A stretch of 36,656 bases of DNA from NCBI GenBank assembly GCA_012515235.1, contig JAAYYU010000361.1, positions 1 through 36,656 on the forward strand, written 5' to 3'. The translations under genes were made by a program, and so were the position numbers. Source of the stretch: Candidatus Anammoximicrobium sp. (GTDB lineage Bacteria; Planctomycetota; Planctomycetia; Pirellulales; Pirellulaceae). Below the pieces are notes generated by a model. That model saw only the letters and a program-made list of their open reading frames with translations, did no database searches and was not told the origin of the DNA. How positions within the stretch are numbered: position 1 is the stretch's first letter; every line of letters begins with the position of its first letter. This document shows, piece by piece, positions 1-6,239 of the stretch.

Positions 1-115
1 CAGTGCTGGGACAATTTCTTTGCAGCAGTAGCAAACCTCGGCAGTCCGCGTTGCGTAGCAGAGGGTAAGGAGACTCTCGTTCGTCCCCCGTTGTCCACGG
101 AGGTCGCGGCGCGCA

Positions 116-1462
116 ATGTCGTTCACCGGCCGCCGCCGCACTGCCAAAGGCTTCACCGACAAAGCCGAAACCGAACGTCTGGCGGCCCAGTTGGAAGACG
201 AAGCCCGAATGATCCGGGAAGGACTCCGAGTGCTCGTCTCCGCATCCGACCGCAAGGCCCCCCTCGAACACCACCTGGATGCTTTCGAGGAACACTTGCG
301 GAATCGAGATGTCAGCCCGAAGCAAGTCCGCGAGGTCACCACGAAGATCCGCCGCGTTTTTGAAGGATGCGGGTTCTCGAAGGTCGCTGACATAAAAGCC
401 CAGGCCGTCGAGACCTACCTCGGAACGCTCCGAGAGGAGGGGATATCGAAGCAGACCAGTAACCACTACCTCCGAGCGACCAAGCAGTTTTGCCGGTGGC
501 TCAAACGAACCAAGCGGAGCGAGGACAATCCGCTGGATGATGTTCCGATGCTCAACGTTCAGACGGACCGACGGCACGACCGTCGCCCGCTCCTTCTCGA
601 GGAATTCACCCTACTGGTGGCGGCTGCTGAAGGCGGGCCGCCTGTTGAAAGCATCGCCGGTGCGGATCGAGCGATGATGTATATCCTGTCTGCCTTGACC
701 GGCTATCGAAAGGGCGAAATCGGCAGTCTGACGCGTCGATCATTCGATTTGACTTCGGACCCGCCAACCGTCACGGTGCAGGCGATCTACAGCAAGCGGA
801 AACGCACCGACACGCAGGTTCTCCACCCGGACGTCGTGACTCGACTGACCCAGTGGCTGGCAGCGACCGAGCGACCACCAGCCGAGATTCTGTTCCCAGT
901 CTCAGGGAGGGTTCCTGGAGGAATCGACCGGAAGACATCCAAGATGATGCGTCGAGATTTAGCCGCAGCCCGCAAGGCGTGGCTGGAGGAAGCGCAGACG
1001 GAGGAAGAGCGATCAAGACGCAAGCAGTCTGACTTTTTGCGATACAAGGATAGCCAAGGGAGGTATGCCGATTTTCACGCGAACCGGCACACCTTCATCA
1101 CGAATCTGGGCCGCGTTGGAGTGCATCCCAAGACCGCTCAAACCCTAGCTCGGCACTCAGATATTCGGCTGACGATGAACGTGTACAGTCACACCGATCT
1201 GGCCGAGAAGACCGAAGCAGTTCGACGGTTGCCGGGTCTCTGGGAGTGTTCTGGGAGTGCGCCGGAGTCGCAAGATGGCACAAATGGGCAAAAAACGTCA
1301 CGGAAGGCCGAAAGGGGAGAAGAAGACCCAGATCAACGGTGCTCGTCCGAAGTCCTTTCAGAGTCAGGACTTGCCACCGATTGTCAGCAGGCTTCAGCGG
1401 CTGACACAAGTACGCCCAGGAGGATTCGAACCTCCGACCTGCGGATTAGAAGTGCTAACTGA
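116..1462 (+). CDS. Tyrosine recombinase (integrase) of the left-hand element
   Basis: This 448-residue site-specific recombinase would cut and rejoin DNA at a tRNA attachment site. An N-terminal SAM-like core-binding region (about 45-135) precedes the catalytic domain, where the usual set is visible: R198 in TGYRKGE, a lysine near 227 in the YSKRKR hairpin, H321 and R324 in FHANRH, H347 in LARHSD, and the nucleophile Y357 in NVYSHTD. The ATG at 116 has a GGAGG 12 bases upstream. Everything after about residue 375 is low-complexity and charged. The last residues (RRIRTSDLRIRSAN) are encoded by the tRNA-Arg fragment and by the first bases beyond it. The gene therefore overlaps its own attachment site, and its stop codon lies in DNA of the neighbouring element. 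It probably belongs to an element extending left out of the window. It appears intact and functional; the tail may be dispensable. Confidence 0.93.
   Translation: MSFTGRRRTAKGFTDKAETERLAAQLEDEARMIREGLRVLVSASDRKAPLEHHLDAFEEHLRNRDVSPKQVREVTTKIRRVFEGCGFSKVADIKAQAVETYLGTLREEGISKQTSNHYLRATKQFCRWLKRTKRSEDNPLDDVPMLNVQTDRRHDRRPLLLEEFTLLVAAAEGGPPVESIAGADRAMMYILSALTGYRKGEIGSLTRRSFDLTSDPPTVTVQAIYSKRKRTDTQVLHPDVVTRLTQWLAATERPPAEILFPVSGRVPGGIDRKTSKMMRRDLAAARKAWLEEAQTEEERSRRKQSDFLRYKDSQGRYADFHANRHTFITNLGRVGVHPKTAQTLARHSDIRLTMNVYSHTDLAEKTEAVRRLPGLWECSGSAPESQDGTNGQKTSRKAERGEEDPDQRCSSEVLSESGLATDCQQASAADTSTPRRIRTSDLRIRSAN
1412..1453 (-). repeat. Left attachment copy: displaced 3' half of tRNA-Arg
   Basis: Read on the minus strand this is the anticodon loop (TCT anticodon), variable loop, T-arm and 3' acceptor strand of the tRNA at 24900-24973, without the 5' half. 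Identity ends abruptly at 1453. The two differences (1420 and 1434) are opposite bases of one T-stem pair (position 50:64), G-C here and C-G in the intact tRNA, so both versions could fold. It overlaps the 3' end of the integrase at 116-1462. Confidence 0.85.
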
Positions 1463-1507
1463 ACCGGCCAACAGGTTTCCGTTACCCCTTGAACTGTTGT
1501 TGTTCTC

Positions 1508-1553
1508 CGCATTTCCCGTGGGGCAGCTCGTGCGATGCCCTGCGGGAAATGCG
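1508..1553. repeat. Long inverted repeat (hairpin) just inside the left att
   Basis: The arms CGCATTTCCCG (1508-1518) and CGGGAAATGCG (1543-1553) are perfect 11-bp inverted complements. The interior (TGGGGCA...TGCCCT) pairs further with wobbles. No T-run follows on either strand, so a simple intrinsic terminator is not well supported. It may be a structural or protein-binding site at the element end, or a bidirectional barrier between the two integrated elements. Confidence 0.6.
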
Positions 1554-1560
1554 AGTTGTT

Positions 1561-1580
1561 GGTAACAGTTCCGGTAACAG
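1561..1580 (+). repeat. Phased direct repeat, candidate left arm-type integrase site
   Basis: GGTAACAG occurs twice with a 12-bp period. The whole 20-bp unit recurs with 18 of 20 matches at 24808-24827, in the same orientation and close to the other att core. Short phased direct repeats flanking the core are what arm-binding domains of tyrosine recombinases recognise. The role is inferred from position and matching copies. Confidence 0.5.
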
Positions 1581-1614
1581 CAACCCGGTTCCGCGTTGCA
1601 GCCGCCGCTTGTGC

Positions 1615-2283
1615 CTAGTGGCTCAGTCCCGCCCGGCGCATGAGCTGACGGTATTTCTCGATGGGGCCCAGCATGGCCTCGCGCTCTTCGTCGCTCATCG
1701 GCTCAAACACTGCCCGAATCTCAGGTGGGGTCCTGCCCCCGTCACCGGCCCGCGCTGTACGGACTGGGACGTACAAGCCGAGGATTTTGCATCTTTGGGC
1801 TATACATTTCAGCATGATGTGCAGATATTTCGCATCGCCCACCTTGTACTGAACCGTGCGGCGCGTTCTTGTCGCGGTCCCAGCTTCGCCGCCGTCGATG
1901 GTCTCGGTCAACTCCGTCACCGCGGGCTCCTTGGATTGCTCCCAAGCCGAATTGGCCTCGTCTTCGATCTGGTCGAGTTCCAAGAGGACCCGGACCTTGG
2001 CCTCACTGTAGCACGCAGCGGCCTGCCGCAGCCATTTGCCGTGTAGCTCGCACAAATCCGCGTGGATTGTCTGGCGAGTCACGTTGAGCCGTGCGGCGAT
2101 ATCCTTGACCAGCCAGCCCTCCTTGTAGAGGCGCGCGGCCTCCGCACGCCGCTGGTCACGGTTCCCAATCCGTTGGCGCTGTAGGGCCGTCTTGTTGCGT
2201 CCCACGATGTTAATCGCCCTTTGGGGTAAAGAGTGCGGCACCGAAGAAGATGGGGCATTGATGCGTAAAGTGCTGTTTTTCAT
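1615..2283 (-). CDS. HTH protein resembling phage small terminase subunits
   Basis: The product has about 222 residues. A helix-turn-helix stretch lies near residues 40-85 (AARLYKEGWLVKDIAARLNV, then TRQTIHADL). A helical middle follows, then a segment with AKYLHIMLKCIAQRCKILGL, which resembles the region between the DNA-binding part and the oligomerisation part in phage small terminase or related HTH proteins. The ATG ending at 2283 is preferred, with a weak AAGG just upstream. A TTG at 2319 in the same frame would add 12 residues. No large terminase subunit lies nearby, so a packaging role is doubtful; it may instead be a DNA-binding regulator. It lies on the minus strand beside the left att, next to the FGase-like gene of the same orientation. 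The family assignment is by pattern only. Confidence 0.7.
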   Translation of the reverse strand: MKNSTLRINAPSSSVPHSLPQRAINIVGRNKTALQRQRIGNRDQRRAEAARLYKEGWLVKDIAARLNVTRQTIHADLCELHGKWLRQAAACYSEAKVRVLLELDQIEDEANSAWEQSKEPAVTELTETIDGGEAGTATRTRRTVQYKVGDAKYLHIMLKCIAQRCKILGLYVPVRTARAGDGGRTPPEIRAVFEPMSDEEREAMLGPIEKYRQLMRRAGLSH

Positions 2284-2386
2284 GCCCTTACGGCGATTGG
2301 CCCAAGAATAGCAAATCAACGGTACGGTAGGCCATGCGAAGATGCGGCAACAGATGGTGAACCGGAGGGCTTTTGGGGCGTCCGGG

Positions 2387-3175
2387 CTAAAGCAGACGGG
2401 CCATCCGAGCGATCAGTTCTACGCAGATCGTCTGGAGGTTCGTTCTGACGTGATCGAAATCCGGCGACTTGGTTCCATCGGTCTCGTCCATGTACAACGC
2501 GCGGTTCACCTCGATCATCACGGCCAAAACCCGCTGGGGTTCGCGACCATAGAACGCGGCCGGCACCAACGCGCCGGCAAACGGGCGATTGAATTCGACC
2601 GACCAGCCAGCGGCCCGCACCAGTCGCCCGGCCTCGTGCGCCAGCCAGGCGGGGGTGTGCTGCGGGTCGGTGCCGATGCAAATGTCCGGCCGGTGCGGCG
2701 ATTGGTCCAACTCGTAGGGCAGGGGGCGGGATGGAAAGCTGTGGCCGTCTACGATCAAGCAACGGCCGTGGACTTCAAGGCACTTCTGCACGCAAGCGGT
2801 CAGCTGCCGGTGATGCGGCCAATAGAAACGGTCCAGCAGCTGCTGACGCTCGTCAGGTATCAAGTCCCGGCGGAGTGGCGAACCGTCGGACGCCTTGGTG
2901 TAGACGACCCCCATGCCAATCTTAGCCATGATTTCCTGACTGTCATCCGCGAACCGCTCGGGGTCAACGACTAACCGGCTCACCGGAAACGTCACCGGGC
3001 AAGCCAGTCCTGCCGGCACGGCGAACAGCTGGTCGGTGTAGGCGTCCGTCAATCGCAGCAATTCAGCCGCCAGGGCCTCGTCATCCAAAACGAACTGGGG
3101 CCGAACGTCACCGGGAATGTCCCAAGAGGCGTGCGGGACGTGAATTACGGCGCAGGGGTGAAGTCCTTCAAGCAT
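2387..3175 (-). CDS. N-formylglutamate amidohydrolase-family protein
   Basis: The 262-residue product matches the FGase/HutG-type amidohydrolase fold (family recalled from motifs). It has an N-terminal IHVPHAS, DAYTDQLF, an SRLVVDPERF block followed by QEIM and MGVVYTK, then DGHSFP and PDICIGTD, with a late MIEVNRALY. The H and D/E residues in these motifs are those expected to hold the metal and the substrate amide. The ATG at 3173-3175 is chosen because AAGGAAG lies about 10 bases upstream and the first motif follows within a dozen residues. An upstream ATG at 3233-3235 would add 20 residues without a clear ribosome site. Members remove formyl or amide groups from amino-acid derivatives. 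Nothing else of histidine degradation is present, so its task here is unknown. It lies upstream of the HTH gene, on the same strand. Confidence 0.88.
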   Translation of the reverse strand: MLEGLHPCAVIHVPHASWDIPGDVRPQFVLDDEALAAELLRLTDAYTDQLFAVPAGLACPVTFPVSRLVVDPERFADDSQEIMAKIGMGVVYTKASDGSPLRRDLIPDERQQLLDRFYWPHHRQLTACVQKCLEVHGRCLIVDGHSFPSRPLPYELDQSPHRPDICIGTDPQHTPAWLAHEAGRLVRAAGWSVEFNRPFAGALVPAAFYGREPQRVLAVMIEVNRALYMDETDGTKSPDFDHVRTNLQTICVELIARMARLL

Positions 3176-3569
3176 GGCGCTGATTCTTCCTTGCTCCGAG
3201 TCGTGCATCGAACACGATGTCGTGCATTCGATCATTTCGCCATCTTATTGGTCAAGCGGTACAACCACGGATTGGGCGCAGTCCGGTTGACGTGCCCGTC
3301 TGGGCACTGCCAGACTGGTGAAAGGAAGCGACGCCAGCAACCGACGAAGGGGTCGATTGCGCGGCTTGTGGAGGAAGCCTTGACGGAATCGCAGTATTCC
3401 GAGACGGAGGCCATCGGCGAGTAGCCGCGACGATTGTCGGCAAGATTTCACGTTCGCGGACGAATACTCTCGGGGTCCCGTTTCTTGGTCCGGGAGTCGT
3501 GTCATGTCCGACTTCGATCCAAGTACCACGGGGCTAGGCCATGCCGTGGCGCGTTGGAGGGCGATACCC
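3176..3569. other. Divergent intergenic region, no convincing gene
   Basis: This region separates the minus-strand pair from the plus-strand genes, so promoters for both directions should lie here. A short plus-strand frame ending at 3424 (KRRQQPTKGSIARLVEEALTE near its end) has coding-like codons but no supported start; it could be a gene remnant. Another ATG at 3504 with GGGAG ahead of it is in frame with the small gene at 3570. No strong -10/-35 pair could be fixed. Confidence 0.4.
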
Positions 3570-3770
3570 ATGACCACCGACAGACCGCAACCGGAGCCGC
3601 CGCCCAAGCGGACCATGTGTCGCGAATTGATCGAGCGACTCAAGGACCCCATCTTCGAGCAGATCTTCTCGACGAATGGCGCAGGCTGCGTGATTACTGG
3701 GGTCAGACAGGCCCCACCAGCCGCGGCGCAGGAGCAGGCCCCACCCCCAGACGAAAGGGCCGATCCATGA
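3570..3770 (+). CDS. Small proline-rich protein of unknown function
   Basis: The 66-residue product is not recognised. It begins MTTDRPQPEPPPKR, has a short amphipathic central stretch (CRELIERLKDPIFEQIF), and ends in a Pro/Gln/Ala-rich tail. GGAGG lies 9 bases before the ATG at 3570. An in-frame ATG at 3504 also has GGGAG, so a 22-residue longer form is possible. The stop overlaps the next start as ATGA (3767-3770), a translational-coupling arrangement that supports both genes being real. Confidence 0.6.
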   Translation: MTTDRPQPEPPPKRTMCRELIERLKDPIFEQIFSTNGAGCVITGVRQAPPAAAQEQAPPPDERADP

Positions 3771-4522
3771 CCAACACCGACCCCAACGCTCGCTTCTTGG
3801 AGCCTGCCCTGGCAGACTGGACGGCGCTCCGGGAACAGCTTGCCGGGCACGAGAGCGGCGTTGCTCCAGTTTCACCGGGCCGAGTCATGGACCTCAAGGA
3901 ACAGTTGCGGTTTGCCGAGTACAACCTCGCCGTCATGCGGAAGGCGATCGCCAGGGGGCAGTCCCTGAGCGACGCGTTTTGTGCCCTGGGACCGGTGATG
4001 GACATTCGCCGCGGAGGGTACACGTTCTATTCGCCCCGCCGGCGCGAAATTCCGGGATGGGAAAATGTCCCAGACCCTCCCGTTCCCAAACGCATTCCCG
4101 GTGACTTGCCGCGACTGGAGTTTGACGGCCAGCGGTGGGAACGACCATCCGTGATTCACGTCGCGTGGGAGCTTGCCATCGACGACTGCCACTACGACCC
4201 GGAGCCGGGTGTCGACCTGCGGAGCCCGCGTCACATTCATGCCTCGGACGAAATCAACGGTCACGCCGTCCACATCGACTTCATCCGTTTCATGCAGGGC
4301 GGGCCACTGTCTGGATTCGAGGAGTTCCAAGTTTTCGTGGACGGCGCGTTCCGCAATCGCGGCGGCAAGTTCGTTCACGTGCCGGGCTCTTTCTGGCGGG
4401 GCTTTCCGGTCGCGGTCCGGCTCGACGACCGGTTGTTGGTCATTGACGTTTTTCCCCCCTACCGAGACGATTTCGCCAAGTTTGATGGCCTTTCTGTCTG
4501 GCGGCTGACAACCAACGGCTAG
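3767..4522 (+). CDS. Unrecognised 251-residue protein
   Basis: No family is recognised. The first 75 residues are likely helical (ADWTALREQL, LKEQLRFAEYNLAVMRKAIA). The rest looks beta-rich and aromatic, with FYSPRRREIPGWENVP, IHVAWELAIDDCHYDPE, a HIHASDEINGHAVHIDFIRF segment with several histidines and acids, and a closing LDDRLLVIDVFPPYRDDF. No signal peptide or membrane segment is seen. The ATG at 3767 overlaps the stop of the preceding small gene (ATGA), and AAAGGG lies just upstream. The next gene starts 14 bases after its stop, so the three form a tight operon. The histidine/acid cluster could bind metal, but that is a guess. Confidence 0.75.
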   Translation: MTNTDPNARFLEPALADWTALREQLAGHESGVAPVSPGRVMDLKEQLRFAEYNLAVMRKAIARGQSLSDAFCALGPVMDIRRGGYTFYSPRRREIPGWENVPDPPVPKRIPGDLPRLEFDGQRWERPSVIHVAWELAIDDCHYDPEPGVDLRSPRHIHASDEINGHAVHIDFIRFMQGGPLSGFEEFQVFVDGAFRNRGGKFVHVPGSFWRGFPVAVRLDDRLLVIDVFPPYRDDFAKFDGLSVWRLTTNG

Positions 4523-4536
4523 AGGAGACCGTCCAC

Positions 4537-5175
4537 ATGGATTCCACCATAGGCCCCTTCGACTACCGGGCCGAACTTGAACGGCGCGTCCAGCAATTCG
4601 CTCACTACTTGAAACTCATGCACGGCCGGGCGCACGACGAAGTCCAAGGGAATTGCTACATCATTTTCGAAGAACGTCCTCCGGACGGCGCAACGGATGA
4701 ACGGAAACTGTCTGAGGAGAGACGCGTCGCCCTGCAACTGGCCTTTGCGGAATGGACGCACGAGAATGCTTCTGCGGCCCCGGAGTCCGGAATCCCGTTC
4801 GATCTGCCCGACGACGGCTGGCGGGAAGACCCGTCGCGGAATCGGTTCGTCCAGTTTGCCATCGAACGGAATTGGTTCTGCATGGATCTGCCCCGGAATA
4901 CGCTTTTTCGGCCAGAAGCCGAGGAAATCCTCGCACGCCGCCGGGGCTTCTTCTACCTGCGGGACCGCAAGCAGTTCACGCTTTACCACGAGGATGTCGA
5001 GGGTTACGATCCGTTCCGCAAGATTTATATCTACGGCGACGAGGATTCAGCCGCTGAGGACATGGCGTTCATTTTCTTCGAGGTTTGGAAGTTCCCGGTG
5101 GAATCCCGCCTGTACGTCACGGCAGCCGCCTTTGGGGGCAAGAAGCGATGGGAGCGGGGTTTCCCGATTGAGTAG
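4537..5175 (+). CDS. Unrecognised 212-residue acidic protein
   Basis: No family is recognised with confidence. The N-terminal half contains an amphipathic helix (YRAELERRVQQFAHYLKLM) and a charged central part. The C-terminal half has an alternating aromatic/acidic pattern (LYHEDVEGY, YIYGDEDSAAEDMAFIFFEVW), vaguely reminiscent of small chaperone-like alpha/beta folds. GAGGAG lies about 9 bases before the ATG. It follows the previous gene after 14 bases and is probably co-transcribed. No export signal or membrane helix. It is likely a real gene because its length, start site and codon use are consistent with its neighbours. Confidence 0.75.
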   Translation: MDSTIGPFDYRAELERRVQQFAHYLKLMHGRAHDEVQGNCYIIFEERPPDGATDERKLSEERRVALQLAFAEWTHENASAAPESGIPFDLPDDGWREDPSRNRFVQFAIERNWFCMDLPRNTLFRPEAEEILARRRGFFYLRDRKQFTLYHEDVEGYDPFRKIYIYGDEDSAAEDMAFIFFEVWKFPVESRLYVTAAAFGGKKRWERGFPIE

Positions 5176-5270
5176 GGTGACATGCGGGACGGCGGCATGC
5201 CGACGCCGCTGGTGGACCGCGCAGCCCCCAGGGCAAATCGTGGCCCGCGTTGTTGCGGTCCCATACCCCG

Positions 5271-5299
5271 TTGCACCGCCCCGTTGCCGGGGCTACTCT
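5271..5299 (+). promoter_or_regulatory. Weak sigma70-like promoter candidate
   Basis: TTGCAC (5271-5276) and TACTCT (5294-5299) are separated by exactly 17 bases and lie 27 bases before the start of the next small gene. Each hexamer matches consensus at only about half its positions, so this is a suggestion rather than a call. A small GC hairpin (CCCGTTGCCGGGG) sits in the spacer. Confidence 0.25.
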
Positions 5300-5325
5300 G
5301 ATCCACAGATATTGGGAGGTGACCT

Positions 5326-5553
5326 ATGACCCCGAACTCGGACAAATCGACCACGCCCGCCCCGCCCAGCAGCGGCGAGCGTCCGTTGAAAGTCATCATG
5401 GGCCGGCCCATGCAGCGGCCCGGCGAAACCAAGGAGCAGGCCGCCCGCCGCCTGGCGCAGCAACTGTTCGGGAAACTGAAACTCGACCAATCCCCGCCGG
5501 CTGCGTCAGACGATCAGGAGCCGCACGGTCGCGATCTCGACAAGGAAGCGTAG
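5326..5553 (+). CDS. Small hypothetical protein (75 residues)
   Basis: It is not recognised. The protein has a Pro/Ser-rich start, a central helix (KEQAARRLAQQLFGKLKL) and an acidic end. GGGAGG lies about 10 bases before the ATG, a strong ribosome site that argues for a real gene. It sits alone between the unknown 212-residue gene and the HD hydrolase, with 49 bases to the latter. It could be a small accessory or partner of the HD protein, but nothing in the sequence shows this. Confidence 0.65.
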   Translation: MTPNSDKSTTPAPPSSGERPLKVIMGRPMQRPGETKEQAARRLAQQLFGKLKLDQSPPAASDDQEPHGRDLDKEA

Positions 5554-5602
5554 CCGCAGCCTGGAATTCGTTCCTGCGATTGCCACCCCAGGGAGCACGG
5601 CC

Positions 5603-6187
5603 ATGTTGTCTCGCAAATTTGACGACGCTCTCCAGTACGCCACGCTGATCCACGCCGGCCAAACGCGGAAGGGGACGGACATTCCGTACCTCTCGCATTT
5701 GCTGGGTGTGGCGAGTATCGCGATGGAACACGGTGCTGACGAAGACGAGACGATCGCCGCGCTGCTGCACGACGCGGGTGAGGACGCCGGCGGCGAGCCT
5801 CGGATCAACGACATCCGCCAGCGATTCGGGAATCGCGTTGCCGATATCGTCGAATGCTGTACGGACACGCTCGAAACGCCGAAACCTGATTGGCGCAAGC
5901 GTAAGGAGAAGTACATCGCGCGTTTGCCACAGGAATCCGCGTCGGCTCGGCTGGTATCGGCCGCCGACAAGCTGCACAACGCTCGCGCGATCTTACGCGA
6001 TTTCCGCATCCACGGAGAAAGCCTCTGGACGAGGTTCAGGGGGGGCAAGGAGGGCACGCTGTGGTACTACCGGGAGTTGGTTAAGGCATTCCGCCGCACC
6101 GACCTCGACGTAAACAAGGAATTGACCGAACTAATTGACGAATTGGACCGAGTCACCTCGGAACTGCACCGGCTGGCGACGGTCTAG
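5603..6187 (+). CDS. HD-domain (p)ppGpp hydrolase-like protein (small alarmone hydrolase type)
   Basis: The 194-residue product consists essentially of the hydrolase domain found at the N-terminus of RelA/SpoT enzymes, without the synthetase or regulatory domains. Motifs in order: H17 and R22 in HAGQTRKG, H32 in YLSHLLG, H56-D57 with E60-D61 in LLHDAGED, and D122 in ADKLHN. These correspond to the Mn-binding and catalytic positions of the SpoT/MESH1 family (family knowledge), so removal of the 3' diphosphate from (p)ppGpp or a related nucleotide is the likely activity. GGGAG precedes the ATG. No synthetase partner is visible in the window. In a mobile element such a hydrolase may neutralise a toxic nucleotide or act in defence signalling; that is inference. 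Confidence 0.88.
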   Translation: MLSRKFDDALQYATLIHAGQTRKGTDIPYLSHLLGVASIAMEHGADEDETIAALLHDAGEDAGGEPRINDIRQRFGNRVADIVECCTDTLETPKPDWRKRKEKYIARLPQESASARLVSAADKLHNARAILRDFRIHGESLWTRFRGGKEGTLWYYRELVKAFRRTDLDVNKELTELIDELDRVTSELHRLATV

Positions 6188-6239
6188 TGAGCCAGTGTGT
6201 TCATGCGTGCCGAGAACCTACATCTACGGGAGCAACCAG

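Noticed and set aside
1257..1565. Plus-strand frame containing RPGGFEPPTCGLEV
   Set aside because: This peptide is what a reversed tRNA 3' half encodes by chance; it marks the att copy rather than a protein.
1615..2283. Element as a complete prophage
   Set aside because: Only a small-terminase-like protein is seen; no large terminase, portal, capsid or tail genes lie between the att copies.
2342..2974. 210-codon plus-strand frame opposite the FGase-like gene
   Set aside because: The minus-strand product has the full set of family motifs; the plus-strand frame is its shadow.
5271..5299. TTGCAC-17-TACTCT as a confident promoter
   Set aside because: Only about three of six matches in each box, so it is kept as a weak candidate only.
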